Origin: an uncultured Ruegeria sp.
Lineage (GTDB): Bacteria; Pseudomonadota; Alphaproteobacteria; Rhodobacterales; Rhodobacteraceae
Assembly: GCF_947497005.1 (NCBI RefSeq)
Contig: NZ_CANMFF010000007.1
Span: 210,659-274,658 of the forward strand
Length of the DNA stretch: 64,000 bases
Direction of reading: 5' to 3'
The translations under genes were made by a program, and so were the position numbers. Numbering within the stretch: the stretch's first letter is position 1; each line of letters begins with the position of its first letter. Below, piece after piece: positions 10,273-19,175 of this stretch. Under the pieces are notes generated by a model that searched no databases, had not been told where the DNA came from, and was given only the letters and a program-made list of their open reading frames with translations.

Positions 10273-10612
10273 GAATTCGCTGGAATCAGAGTTGCGCCCT
10301 TGGCGACCTGCGCGCCTTCACCATCGTGCCCGCTTTGAAACAGGCCGCACCATTGTCGCCGGGGCCGACTGACCCATAGGTCAAACCGATCGGGTCGGGC
10401 TGATTGAATAGCAATATTGTCGTGGTCTGGTTCGGTCCGGCCGGAACTGGCAGGTTGGCCTATATCTGCCCTGCCGCCAACCCGTTCCGCGCCAAGGCAT
10501 TCGTTGTACCACCGCATTTGTCATAGAAATCGATGACCACTCCGGCGCTCGTACCAGTCAGCATAAATACGGCCCACCGGTCACGCGCGCGACGGGCTTC
10601 CTGCGATCATCT
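10273..10612 (-). pseudogene. Possible decayed coding sequence between gshA and pheS
   Basis: The 10055-10680 interval has no intact gene. On the - strand, one frame from about 10612 reads with protein-like composition (VFMLTGTSAGVVIDFYDK, then a stop). It resumes after an in-frame TAG (TTTILLFNQPDPIGLTYGS, then ACFKAGTMV) and needs a frame change to continue (ATLIPANSLVNGTS). The CFKAGT phrase loosely resembles the start of a Hint domain, but this is weak. I regard it as a probable gene relic of unknown family; it may simply be non-coding. Confidence 0.25.
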
Positions 10613-10634
10613 GACGCCCGTGAAAAGTTCACGG

Positions 10635-10660
10635 CAATATGTCTGTTTTGGCAAAACAGC
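10635..10660 (-). terminator. Possible terminator of gshA
   Basis: Just past the gshA stop is a perfect inverted repeat, CTGTTTT and AAAACAG around three bases. A second, CGTGAA and TTCACG, lies next to it (10620-10634). The stem is AT-rich and no clear T-run follows on the - strand, so the call is tentative. Confidence 0.35.
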
Positions 10661-10680
10661 CCTTAATCTGCGCCAGCGAC

Positions 10681-12051
10681 TCAATAGCTGAATTCGGGGA
10701 ATATCCGTGTCAAATCGCCATTCCAATCACCATTGTAGTGATCCAGCAATTCGTCTGCCGGGACTTTACCGGTTTCGATGCTGTCCTTCAGTGCATTGAG
10801 GAAATGGGTTTCATCGGGCACCAGACCTCCGGCGCCGGGGCGTGCGCGGGCTTTCAGTCCGGCCTCGGAAATTGCCACCACTTCGCGCGCCAGATCATGC
10901 ATGTTGACCTTGCCAGCTTGTGCCTGCAGCCCGTCCCTGGCCGCCGCGACACGCAGCGCCTCACGTGTTTCGGCATCCCAGCCTTTGACCAGATCCCAGG
11001 CCGCATCCAGTGCATTTTGGTCGTAGGTCAGGCCAACCCAGAAGGCAGGCAATGCGCAAAGGCGGCGCCAGGGCCCGCCATCAGCGCCGCGCATCTCCAT
11101 AAACTTCTTGATCCGCGCTTCGGGGAAGGCGGTCGTCAGGTGATCAGCCCAATCAGAAAGTGTTGGCGTTTCTCCCGGCAATGCGGGCAATTCGCCCTTC
11201 AGGAAATCGCGGAACGACATGCCCAGCGCGTTGATGTACTGGCCGTCGCGATAGACGAAGTACATCGGCACATCGAGCGCGTATTGCACATAGCGCTCAA
11301 ACCCAAAGCCTGATTCGAAGACAAAAGGAAGCATCCCGGTCCGCGCATCGTCCAGATGCCGCCAGATATGGCTGCGCCAGCTTTTCTGGCCATTGGGTTT
11401 TCCTTCAAAGAAGGGCGAATTGGCAAACAGGGCTGTTGCCACAGGCTGCAACGCCAGTGCGACGCGCAGTTTTTGCACCATGTCGGCCTCGGAGCCGAAG
11501 TCGATATTGACCTGAACCGTACAGGTCCGGCGCATCATGGCACGACCCATGGTACCGACTTTTTCCATATAGTCGTTCATCAACCGATAACGCCCCTTGG
11601 GCATCAAGGGCATCTCGTCATGCGACCAGATCGGAGCCGCGCCCAGACCGATGAAGCCCACACCGATCTCGTCGGCGATATCCTTTACCTCGCGCAGGTG
11701 GGTGTTTACCTCGTCGCAGGTCTCGTGGATAGTCTCGAGCGGAGCGCCCGAAAGCTCCAGCGCGCCGCCCGGCTCAAGGCTGACGTTGGCGCCGTCCTTT
11801 TCAAGACCGATCAGATGACCAGCTTCACGAACTTCTCCCCAACCGTGCCGATCGCGCAGACCTTCCAGCACAGCCACGATTGAGCGGGTGCCCTCGAAGG
11901 GCAGCGGCTTCAGCGTGTCTTTGCAGTAGCCGAACTTCTCATGCTCGGTACCGATGCGCCAGTCTGCCTTGGGCTTGCAGCCCGATTCCAGATACTCGGC
12001 TAATTGTTCATGGCGTTCAATCGGACCGCCGCCGGACTGAGGGATGGACAT
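10681..12051 (-). CDS. gshA: Glutamate--cysteine ligase, plant/alphaproteobacterial type
   Basis: Catalyses ATP-dependent joining of L-glutamate and L-cysteine, the first step of glutathione synthesis. It has 456 residues from the ATG at 12051 (SIPQSGGGPIERHEQLAEYLESG), the usual N-terminus of this class II family. The ATG is preceded by a moderate GGAG. A longer in-frame start at 12120 would overlap the neighbouring gene. Recognisable motifs: WRIGTEHEKFGYC, SLEPGGALELSGAPLETIHETC, MMRRTCTVQVNIDFGSE, and KSWRSHIWRHLDDARTGMLPFVFE with the substrate-binding Arg residues. It is the last gene of a leftward run with the membrane protein, nuclease-like and rsmE genes. Confidence 0.95.
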   Translation of the reverse strand: MSIPQSGGGPIERHEQLAEYLESGCKPKADWRIGTEHEKFGYCKDTLKPLPFEGTRSIVAVLEGLRDRHGWGEVREAGHLIGLEKDGANVSLEPGGALELSGAPLETIHETCDEVNTHLREVKDIADEIGVGFIGLGAAPIWSHDEMPLMPKGRYRLMNDYMEKVGTMGRAMMRRTCTVQVNIDFGSEADMVQKLRVALALQPVATALFANSPFFEGKPNGQKSWRSHIWRHLDDARTGMLPFVFESGFGFERYVQYALDVPMYFVYRDGQYINALGMSFRDFLKGELPALPGETPTLSDWADHLTTAFPEARIKKFMEMRGADGGPWRRLCALPAFWVGLTYDQNALDAAWDLVKGWDAETREALRVAAARDGLQAQAGKVNMHDLAREVVAISEAGLKARARPGAGGLVPDETHFLNALKDSIETGKVPADELLDHYNGDWNGDLTRIFPEFSY

Positions 12052-12116
12052 GAACCGTGCTCCGATCCTGATGTGTCTGTATTGAAGGCCAGTCGTGGTC
12101 GCAAATGACGCCGGTG

Positions 12117-12644
12117 TCAATGCAGCCGCAAGTGTGCCGGGCGCGACGGTGTGCGTTCCCAGATCACGACTGGATGTGGCGAACTGCCGTTGAGTTCCGA
12201 CAGCATTTGTTCTGTTTTCAGCCCGGGCAGGCTGGAAAACACGTCGAACAAAGCCTCAGCCCCTTCAGCATTCACGGGAATGTGAAGCGTCGGCTGCCCC
12301 GGCTGATCCAAAACCCAATGTGCAGGGCTGGAGGTTGGGTCGAGTGCAAGCCTTTCGATTTCGCGCGACGCAACTATGCCGCCATCCAGAGGGCCCAGAT
12401 AGGTGATCTGGCCTTCGTCCACCGTGACGACCCCTTGCCCACCCGCGCCGGTTCTGAATCGGGCGCGTTGTACGCCGATAACTGCCAACGCTGCGGACAC
12501 CACGATCAGGAACCAGCCCACCCATACGAGCAGCCCACCCGGCCCGCTGACCCAGCTAAGGCCTACGACCAGAACAAAGGCTGCAACCAAAACCTCACGC
12601 CAACGCCAAAGCGCCAGTTTTGCCTCGGGTCGGATGAAACTCAT
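12117..12644 (-). CDS. Hypothetical membrane protein with two N-terminal helices
   Basis: A 175-residue protein conserved in style with Roseobacter hypothetical proteins. Two membrane helices lie at about 17-33 and 35-58 (VLVAAFVLVVGLSW and LLVWVGWFLIVVSAALAVIGV). They are followed by a roughly 115-residue soluble domain with GQGVVTVDEGQITYLGP and REIERLALDP, a small beta-rich fold like bacterial PH-type domains. Function is unknown. The start overlaps the end of the upstream nuclease-like gene by four bases and gshA begins 65 bases downstream, so it is part of the rsmE-gshA operon. Confidence 0.8.
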   Translation of the reverse strand: MSFIRPEAKLALWRWREVLVAAFVLVVGLSWVSGPGGLLVWVGWFLIVVSAALAVIGVQRARFRTGAGGQGVVTVDEGQITYLGPLDGGIVASREIERLALDPTSSPAHWVLDQPGQPTLHIPVNAEGAEALFDVFSSLPGLKTEQMLSELNGSSPHPVVIWERTPSRPAHLRLH

Positions 12645-13372
12645 GACAGGGCCTCAAAGGAAAACTCTATTGCATAAGTGACAAGCTTTAAATTGGGGAT
12701 CGCGCGTGCTGCGGCCAATGTCCGTTTGTCAAAACTGTGGGCCACGATCATCCCACGGATGGCCTGAGGTTCATCTTCAGCGATCAAATCACCCATATAT
12801 CCCAGAATCTGCCCAACAACCCGACTGTCTGTCTTCCCGGCTTTCAATTCGATGACAACCATCTGACCCGACGGATCTTCGCACAGAACGTCGATGAAAC
12901 CTGAATCAACCGAACGTTCCGCGCCGTCATCAATGATGGTCAGGCCAGCCTCCAGAACAGATATGTTCCTGCGCAAAGCGGCTTGCATGTCACGCTCCAA
13001 CGCGAAGCGCTGTTTCTCAGTTTGCTCCGAATTGGCGTGATCGTTCGGATCCGTAGATCTCGGTTCGTCCGACTCGGGATCAAAACCCTCCGAAACAAAC
13101 CGCGCATATCGGTGTACCGCACCTTTCAACGACTGGAGGCGGGTATAGACCCTGCCGTTGAAATCCACCTTGCTCGGGTTGGGCCGCCCGGCTCGTTCGT
13201 CCTGTTTCGAGTAGGTGAAATCCTCAACCAGCTTGTCCAGCCCACCGTCAGAGAGCAGGGGCAGCAAATCACCATAGTGCTTCTCGATAATTCGAATATG
13301 AGCCATTTGAGTATTGCAAGTGTTTTCGTTGTAGCCTTGAGCGACCAGCCAGTCTTGATATTCAGCTTTCAC
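12641..13372 (-). CDS. PD-(D/E)XK nuclease-like protein (NucS/DUF91 type C-terminus)
   Basis: A 243-residue protein. The C-terminal half contains a restriction-endonuclease-like core: SVDSGFIDVLCEDPSGQMVVIELKAGKTDSR. The Asp, then the E-x-K pair (VIELKAG), match the PD-(D/E)XK metal site, as in NucS/EndoMS and DUF91 proteins. The N-terminal 110 residues (YQDWLVAQGYNENTCNTQMAHIR) resemble the small helical domain found with such nucleases. The chosen GTG start (13372) overlaps the rsmE stop as GTGA; a longer open frame upstream lies inside rsmE and is not coding. It may act on mismatched or branched DNA (inference from the family only). Confidence 0.75.
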   Translation of the reverse strand: MKAEYQDWLVAQGYNENTCNTQMAHIRIIEKHYGDLLPLLSDGGLDKLVEDFTYSKQDERAGRPNPSKVDFNGRVYTRLQSLKGAVHRYARFVSEGFDPESDEPRSTDPNDHANSEQTEKQRFALERDMQAALRRNISVLEAGLTIIDDGAERSVDSGFIDVLCEDPSGQMVVIELKAGKTDSRVVGQILGYMGDLIAEDEPQAIRGMIVAHSFDKRTLAAARAIPNLKLVTYAIEFSFEALS

Positions 13373-14094
13373 GTCCAATCCCCCAAAGCCTGCTGCCACA
13401 TGGTCAGCGCGGCAACGGCTGCCGTGTCTGCCCGCAGAATACGCGGGCCGAGACTGACCACATGTGCATAGGGCAACGCGCTCAGGCGCGCGCGTTCTTT
13501 CTCGGAAAAGCCGCCCTCCGGGCCAATGAGAATCGCCCAAGGGCGACCTTTTTCATTGGCAGCCAATCGCAGGGCTGAGCCGACTTCGGCCTCATTGCAG
13601 AACATCAGTTGCCGGTCGTCAGGCCAGCCATCCAGCACACGATCCAGTCGCTGCAGATCGGCGACCTCGGGCACGAATGTTCCGCCACACTGCTCTGCCG
13701 CCTCGACTGCGTGGGCCTGCAACCGGTCTTGTCGGATGCGTTCGGAGTTGGTGAATTCAGTCTGTACCGGCAGGATACGCGCCGCACCCATTTCTGCTGC
13801 TTTTTCCACAATGAAATCGGTGCGGGCCTTTTTGATCGGCGCGAACAGGAACCACAGATCGGGCGGCAACTGCAACGGTTTCGTCTGTTCAATGCAGGTC
13901 AGCGTCCCACCGCGTTTGCCCGCCTCGGAAACTTCCGCCAACCACTCGCCATCCTGCCCGTTGAACAGGGCGACCTGCCCATTGACAGAAAGGCGCATGA
14001 CGCCAAACAGGTAATGCGCTTGGTCGCGCGTCAAAGGAACCGATTGCCCCTGACCCAAGGGCTGCTCTACATACAGTCTGATCTTCGCACTCAT
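13369..14094 (-). CDS. rsmE: 16S rRNA (uracil-1498-N3)-methyltransferase
   Basis: Methylates U1498 of 16S rRNA using S-adenosylmethionine, acting on assembled 30S subunits. It has 241 residues. The N-terminal PUA-like domain (about 1-70) contains QAHYLFGVMRLSVNGQVALFNGQDGEW. The SPOUT knot domain shows KKARTDFIVEKAAEMGA, PVQTEFTNS, AVEAAEQCGG, then the SAM-binding knot ILIGPEGGFSEKERARL and SLGPRILRADTAAVAAL. These are the classic RsmE motifs. It is divergent from ubiA with only 12 bases between the start codons, so the two promoters must lie inside or overlap the opposite genes. Confidence 0.96.
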   Translation of the reverse strand: MSAKIRLYVEQPLGQGQSVPLTRDQAHYLFGVMRLSVNGQVALFNGQDGEWLAEVSEAGKRGGTLTCIEQTKPLQLPPDLWFLFAPIKKARTDFIVEKAAEMGAARILPVQTEFTNSERIRQDRLQAHAVEAAEQCGGTFVPEVADLQRLDRVLDGWPDDRQLMFCNEAEVGSALRLAANEKGRPWAILIGPEGGFSEKERARLSALPYAHVVSLGPRILRADTAAVAALTMWQQALGDWT

Positions 14095-14106
14095 GAGACC
14101 TTACAT

Positions 14107-15069
14107 ATGCAAGGCAATGCCCCAACACCAGATGGTCAAGTCGCCGATGCTGTCACCGGCAACTGGGTCGACACGCACGCCCCGGCTTTTGCCCGCCCCT
14201 ATCTGCGCCTCAGCCGCGCGGATCGACCCATCGGAACATGGCTGTTGCTGATTCCATGCTGGTGGGGGCTAGCGCTGGCGATTCTGCACGACGGTCAGCC
14301 CCGGATAGCGGATCTATGGATCGCCATTGGGTGCGCGTTTGGTGCCTTTCTGATGCGAGGCGCAGGTTGCACCTGGAATGACATCACCGATCGAGAGTAC
14401 GACGGGCAGGTTGAACGCACACGCTCACGTCCGATCCCTTCGGGTCAGGTCAGTGTTCGGCAGGCTGCGGCCTGGATGGTTCTGCAATGCCTTCTGGCGC
14501 TTGGCATCCTGCTCAGTTTCAATCAGGCCGCCATTGCCATGGGTGTTCTGTCGCTGTTGCCAGTAACGATCTACCCGTTCGCCAAGCGATTTACATGGTG
14601 GCCGCAAGTGTTTCTGGGGCTGGCTTTCAACTGGGGCGCGCTTCTGGCCTGGGCGGCCCATAGCGGCTCACTTGGTTGGCCTGCGGTTACACTGTACCTG
14701 TCGGGCATCGCATGGACCCTGTTCTATGACACGATTTATGCGCATCAGGATACGGAAGATGATGAATTGGTCGGTATCAAATCCACTGCTCGGCTGTTCG
14801 GAACCGACACCGCGAAATGGCTTAAGTATTTTCTGGTAGCGACAGTTGCCCTGATGGGTCTGGCCATCATCGACGCCGGTGTGCCGGATGCGTCTATCCT
14901 GGCACTGGTTGTTGCGCTAAGCGGGCCTTGGGCCATGGGATGGCACATGATGTGGCAACTGCGCGGGCTCGACACCGAAGACAACGCCAAACTGCTGCAA
15001 TTGTTCCGGGCCAATCGGGATACCGGCTTTATTCCGCTGATCTTCCTTTGCATCGCCCTATTGCTCTGA
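14107..15069 (+). CDS. ubiA: 4-hydroxybenzoate polyprenyltransferase
   Basis: An inner-membrane prenyltransferase that attaches the polyprenyl tail to 4-hydroxybenzoate in ubiquinone synthesis. It has 320 residues from the ATG at 14107; the frame is open further upstream but that part lies antisense to rsmE. The two Asp-rich Mg-diphosphate motifs are present: GCTWNDITDREYDGQVERTRSRPIPSG (first) and DTIYAHQDTEDDELVGIKSTA (second). About eight membrane segments are visible, for example TWLLLIPCWWGLAL and WAALLAWAAHS-like stretches. Divergent from rsmE; an OmpA-family gene follows on the same strand. Confidence 0.96.
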   Translation: MQGNAPTPDGQVADAVTGNWVDTHAPAFARPYLRLSRADRPIGTWLLLIPCWWGLALAILHDGQPRIADLWIAIGCAFGAFLMRGAGCTWNDITDREYDGQVERTRSRPIPSGQVSVRQAAAWMVLQCLLALGILLSFNQAAIAMGVLSLLPVTIYPFAKRFTWWPQVFLGLAFNWGALLAWAAHSGSLGWPAVTLYLSGIAWTLFYDTIYAHQDTEDDELVGIKSTARLFGTDTAKWLKYFLVATVALMGLAIIDAGVPDASILALVVALSGPWAMGWHMMWQLRGLDTEDNAKLLQLFRANRDTGFIPLIFLCIALLL

Positions 15070-15133
15070 TTGCACCTGCTGAACGGGGCCTGTAAAGATC
15101 GGCCCAAACGCCTGAGGAGTGTCAAACCCAAAC

Positions 15134-17053
15134 ATGCGTCTGCCGTATTTTATCGCTGTTTCCCTGATCTTTCTTGTATCAGCCGGGGTGTCGCTTTTGG
15201 CAGCCAGCTATGCCGTTACGAAGATCGAGGAGACCTCGGAATTCGCTGTGCGTCGATCATTGGACCTGAAAGGCCATGACTGGGCCGAGGTCGAATCCGA
15301 TGGCTTGCGCGTGATCCTGACAGGCATTGCACCGGACGAGGCGACCCGCTTTAACGCACTGACCGCGGCCGGAACCGAAGTCGATACATCCCGCGTGATC
15401 GATGAAATGGGCGTCGCAGCAACCTCTGCCCTAGCACCACCACGCTTTTCGGCAGAAATTCTGCGCAATGATCGCGGCATCTCGATCATCGGCCTGATCC
15501 CGGCCAGTGAAGACAGAGAAGGGCTGATACAGCGGCTGAGCGATCTCAACCGCAACGTTCCAGTCTCGGACCTGATGGAAACAGCGGACTATCCAAAACC
15601 CAAAGGCTGGGACGCTGCTATGTCCTTTGCGATTGAGGCTTTGACCAGCCTGCCCCGCGCCAAGATCTCCGCCAGTGCTGATTTGGTCAAGATTACGGCC
15701 ATTGCCGACAGCCAACAGGAAAAGCAACGTCTTGAGCGGGATTTGACCCGCGCCGCGCCACCAAGTTTGCGGATCGGGTTGGCGATTTCAGCGCCTCGCC
15801 CCGTCATCACGCCTTTTACACTGCGCTATCTGATCAACGATGAAGGTGGTCAATTTGACGCCTGCTCAGCACAGGATGAGAAATCCCGCGACCAGATCGT
15901 GGCCGCCGCACGCGATGCCGGATTGTCGGGACCATATTCCTGCACCATCGGTTTAGGCGAGCCATCGTCGCGCTGGCCCGAAGCCGCCGTGAAAAGCATT
16001 CAGGCGCTGGCCAGAATCGGCAAGGGCTCGGTCACGATATCGGACGCGGACATCACGCTGGTCGCAGAGCAAGGCACTGATCCAGCCTTGTTCGACCGGG
16101 TTGTGGGCGAACTTGAAACAGCGCTGCCTCAGGTCTTTGCCCTGCACGCCGTGCTGCCGGAACCCGAAACCAGTGAACAGACCGGTCCTGTTGAATTCTC
16201 GGCGACCCGAAGCCCGGAAGGGCTGGTGCAATTGCGAGGACGTCTGGGGGATGAAACCCTGAGGGATATGGTCGACAGTTATGCCCGCGCTGCGTTTGGG
16301 TCGGATCAGGTCTATACAGCGACCCGCATCGTGCCGGGCCTACCAGCTGATTGGCCGGTGCGTGTTCTGGCCGGTTTGGAGGCTTTGGCCCAGCTTCATA
16401 ACGGAGCCTTAACCGTGACACTAGGCACCGTCGAACTGACTGGCGTCAGCCATGAAGAAGATGCCAAAGCCCGTATTGCGGGCCAGTTGTCGGATAAACT
16501 GGGTGAGGGACAGGAATTCACCCTGATGATCACCTATCAGACCCCACCGGAACCTCAGGACGCCCCGCCTGACCCGGAAGTCTGTGAAGAGCAGATCGCC
16601 GAAGTTCAGGCCGTCAGCAAAATTGCCTTCGAACCCGGATCAGCCACGATTGCCGCCGACTCCCGCGATAGCGTGAACCAGATCGCAGATATCCTGCGCG
16701 ACTGCGGGCCGATCCGGCTGGAAATTCAGGGTCATACGGACAGTCAGGGCCGCGAAGAGATGAACCAGCAGCTTAGCCAGGCGCGGGCACAATCCATTTT
16801 GAACGAGCTACGCGGTCGGCGCATTCCCACCAGCAGCTACACCGCCGTGGGATATGGCGAAACACAGCCCATTTCGGATAACGACACCGAAGAAGGCCGC
16901 GAAGAAAACCGGCGGATCGAATTCCGGCTGATCCGTCCCGAGCCTGTTGCCAACACCGAAACCGGGTTGGAAGAACTTGAGGCCGAAGCCAACGATCCTG
17001 AGGCTGATCAATCCGACACGACCGCACCTGATGCGGATGCAGGGGACCAGTAA
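15134..17053 (+). CDS. OmpA-family outer-membrane/peptidoglycan-binding protein with BON-like repeats
   Basis: About 639 residues from the ATG at 15134; a GTG five codons earlier (15119) directly abuts the GAGGAG and is less likely. An N-terminal signal anchor (PYFIAVSLIFLVSAGVSLLA) is followed by several repeated BON/OON-like alpha/beta units of about 70 residues, with phrases such as VILTGIAPDEATRF and ISIIGLIPASEDRE. The C-terminal OmpA domain has IAFEPGSATIAADSRDSVN, IEIQGHTDSQGREEMN-like and LSQARAQSIL motifs that bind diaminopimelate. It ends in an acidic tail. It probably tethers the envelope to peptidoglycan. A small coiled-coil gene follows after one base. Confidence 0.88.
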   Translation: MRLPYFIAVSLIFLVSAGVSLLAASYAVTKIEETSEFAVRRSLDLKGHDWAEVESDGLRVILTGIAPDEATRFNALTAAGTEVDTSRVIDEMGVAATSALAPPRFSAEILRNDRGISIIGLIPASEDREGLIQRLSDLNRNVPVSDLMETADYPKPKGWDAAMSFAIEALTSLPRAKISASADLVKITAIADSQQEKQRLERDLTRAAPPSLRIGLAISAPRPVITPFTLRYLINDEGGQFDACSAQDEKSRDQIVAAARDAGLSGPYSCTIGLGEPSSRWPEAAVKSIQALARIGKGSVTISDADITLVAEQGTDPALFDRVVGELETALPQVFALHAVLPEPETSEQTGPVEFSATRSPEGLVQLRGRLGDETLRDMVDSYARAAFGSDQVYTATRIVPGLPADWPVRVLAGLEALAQLHNGALTVTLGTVELTGVSHEEDAKARIAGQLSDKLGEGQEFTLMITYQTPPEPQDAPPDPEVCEEQIAEVQAVSKIAFEPGSATIAADSRDSVNQIADILRDCGPIRLEIQGHTDSQGREEMNQQLSQARAQSILNELRGRRIPTSSYTAVGYGETQPISDNDTEEGREENRRIEFRLIRPEPVANTETGLEELEAEANDPEADQSDTTAPDADAGDQ

Positions 17054-17054
17054 G

Positions 17055-17375
17055 TTGAACAGAACCGAATTCGTCATTGCCACTGCCATCATCCTGTTCG
17101 CAGCGTTCTGCATGGGTTGGTTTGCCAATTGGCTGGCCCACCGCCTGTCCCGCGTACGCCAAAGCGACGTTGCCGATCTGGATCGTATGAGTCAGGAGCT
17201 GCACGAAGCTGAGGAAACTCGCGATCAGGCCATCACTTACCTGCAGCAGCGCGAGGCCGAGTTGACCAATCAGTTGACCCAGACAGAGGCAGAGCTGGCA
17301 GCCGCCATGGACGGCTTGCGGGCCGCCCGGCAGGAGGCCGAGGAATTGCGCGGGCGGATCAACAACGCCGACTGA
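17055..17375 (+). CDS. Small membrane-anchored coiled-coil protein
   Basis: A 106-residue protein starting at a TTG (17055), one base after the OmpA-gene stop, with an AGGGG ten bases upstream. One membrane helix spans about 7-28 (VIATAIILFAAFCMGWFANWL). The rest is a long charged coiled coil rich in Glu, Gln, Arg and Ala. Tight coupling to the OmpA-family gene suggests the two act together at the cell envelope (inference). Homologues are common in Rhodobacteraceae as unnamed proteins; no function is assigned. Confidence 0.8.
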   Translation: MNRTEFVIATAIILFAAFCMGWFANWLAHRLSRVRQSDVADLDRMSQELHEAEETRDQAITYLQQREAELTNQLTQTEAELAAAMDGLRAARQEAEELRGRINNAD

Positions 17376-17396
17376 TCGGCCGCACGACGAGTGGGT

Positions 17397-18605
17397 TCAC
17401 AGAACCTGCGCCAGATCAGCGATCAGGTCCTCGGGGTCCTCCAATCCGATTGACAACCGGAACACACCGTCCCCTGCGTAACTCCGATAGCTTGCCAACT
17501 GCGCCCCTTCCAGCCGGAAAGACGTTTCCATCAAAGCCTCTGTGCCCATCCAGAAAATCAGACTGCGATGGTGGCCAAGCGACACGGCATAGTGGACGAT
17601 CTGCAGTTTATCGATCATCTGTTGGGCCAAGGCCTCTCCGGTTGCATTGTCGCCCATCTGAAAGGTGATCATGCCGGATGTGTTTCGCATCTGTCGCTGG
17701 GCCAATTCGTATTGCGGGTGCGATTTCAACCCCGGATAGATAACTTTCGCTACGACGCCACGTGTCTCAAGCCATTCGGCAACAGCGGTGGCACCAGTCT
17801 GATGCGCCTTCATCCGCAACGGCAAAGTCGCCATGCCCCGGGCAATCATCCACGCGTTGAAGGGGGACATGATGCTGCCGTGATGGATCGCGGATTCGTT
17901 GCGGATCTTTCCGATCAGCTCCTTGCGCCCGGCCACCGCACCACCGATGGCATCACCGTGCCCGCCGATGTACTTGGTTACGGAATGCATGATCAGATCA
18001 ACGCCCAGCTCTCGGCTTGGCTGACCCAGAGGTGAGGCAAAGGTCGCATCACAAGACAGCAGCGCCCCTGCACCTTGCGCAATCTCTGAAACCGCCACCA
18101 GATCGGTCAGGCGCCCGATTGGGTTTACAGGCGTTTCCGTATGGATCAGCCGCGTGTTCGGCCTGATCGCGGCTGACACCGCGGAAAGATCGGACATGTT
18201 GACAGTGCTGACTTCAATCCCCAAACGCTGCAGCGTGTCCCGCGCCAGTTCTGCCACGCCCGCGTATGAAACGTCAGAGACAATCACGTGATCTCCGGCT
18301 GACAGGAATGTCAGGAAAATTGCCGTCGCTGCCGCCATTCCGGAGGCCAGACAGATACAATCCTCGGTGCCCTCCAACATGCTGATCTTGGCCTCAAGTG
18401 TCCGAACGTTGGGATTGGCCCAGCGGCCATAGAGATACGGTGCTTCTTCCTCCAGATCATGGGCCGAGAACCCAGCCACCTGATCAGTAACGAAAGTTGA
18501 CGACATATGCAGTGCTGGCGCAGACGCACCGCTGGTCGGATCCGGGGTTTCACCTGCGTGGATCGCCTGAGTCGCAAGCCCTTTGTTTTTCAGTCCGTCG
18601 TGCAT
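17397..18605 (-). CDS. PLP-dependent trans-sulfuration enzyme (cystathionine gamma-lyase/methionine gamma-lyase type)
   Basis: A cytosolic Cys/Met-metabolism PLP enzyme of 402 residues. Seen motifs: Tyr-rich YGRWANPNVRTLEAKISMLEG; the Gly-rich phosphate-binding SGMAAATAIFLTFLSAGDHV; and the PLP-lysine site LIMHSVTKYIGGHGDAIGGAV. The region SGMITFQMGD then leads to SLGHHRSLIFWMGTEAL near the C-terminus. The residues separating synthase, gamma-lyase and methionine gamma-lyase cannot be resolved by eye, so the exact reaction is left open. The ATG at 18605 has an AGAGGA upstream and is preferred over one seven codons earlier. It is convergent with the coiled-coil gene. Confidence 0.9.
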   Translation of the reverse strand: MHDGLKNKGLATQAIHAGETPDPTSGASAPALHMSSTFVTDQVAGFSAHDLEEEAPYLYGRWANPNVRTLEAKISMLEGTEDCICLASGMAAATAIFLTFLSAGDHVIVSDVSYAGVAELARDTLQRLGIEVSTVNMSDLSAVSAAIRPNTRLIHTETPVNPIGRLTDLVAVSEIAQGAGALLSCDATFASPLGQPSRELGVDLIMHSVTKYIGGHGDAIGGAVAGRKELIGKIRNESAIHHGSIMSPFNAWMIARGMATLPLRMKAHQTGATAVAEWLETRGVVAKVIYPGLKSHPQYELAQRQMRNTSGMITFQMGDNATGEALAQQMIDKLQIVHYAVSLGHHRSLIFWMGTEALMETSFRLEGAQLASYRSYAGDGVFRLSIGLEDPEDLIADLAQVL

Positions 18606-18728
18606 GGCGCTATCCTCTTGATCCACTTGCGCGAATTAAGTGCAAGTTTGTGAACCAGCGTCTAGAGGAGAATTAAACCCATTCTGTCCAAAAACGACCA
18701 CATCAGTCGCGTGTCGGATGGATCTACT

Positions 18729-19172
18729 TTACCAACGGGTCAGCGCGTCTTCGTCTTCATCCTTGGCCGCAACCCATTCTGCGCCGGAATGGGTGACTTC
18801 CTTCTTCCAGAAGGGCGCGCGGGACTTCAGGTAATCCATTAGATATTCCGCCGCCTCGAACGCATGTTTGCGATGCGGCGCAGCAGTGGCCACCATCATG
18901 ATCCTGTCGCCCGGGGCCAGACGGCCATGGCGGTGAATCACCAGCACGTCACCCAAAGACCAGCGATCCTTGGCCTCTTGTGCGATCTTGGTCAGGGCGC
19001 GCTCTGTCATGCCCGGATAATGCTCGATCTCCATCACATCCAGATCACCGTTCGCCAGGTCGCGCACGACCCCTGTGAATGTGACGATGGCACCGTTGGC
19101 ATCGTCACCTGCGGCAAAGGCGTTGGCCTCGGCCCCCAGATCAAATGCCGCTTCCTGAACAGCGATCCGCAT
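18729..19172 (-). CDS. moaE: Molybdopterin synthase catalytic subunit
   Basis: The large subunit of molybdopterin synthase, which inserts two sulfurs into precursor Z with MoaD as sulfur donor. It has 147 residues. Characteristic phrases are GAIVTFTGVVRD, EIEHYPGMTERAL, VLVIHRHGRLAPGDRIMMVA and the C-terminal lysine-rich catalytic stretch LMDYLKSRAPFWKKEV. It directly follows moaD (three bases apart) in a pgsA-moaD-moaE operon, a usual alphaproteobacterial order. Confidence 0.97.
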   Translation of the reverse strand: MRIAVQEAAFDLGAEANAFAAGDDANGAIVTFTGVVRDLANGDLDVMEIEHYPGMTERALTKIAQEAKDRWSLGDVLVIHRHGRLAPGDRIMMVATAAPHRKHAFEAAEYLMDYLKSRAPFWKKEVTHSGAEWVAAKDEDEDALTRW

Positions 19173-19175
19173 CTC

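Noticed and set aside
13609..14106. N-terminal extension of the ubiA frame
   Set aside because: It is antisense to rsmE and lacks family similarity; the UbiA-like sequence begins after 14107.
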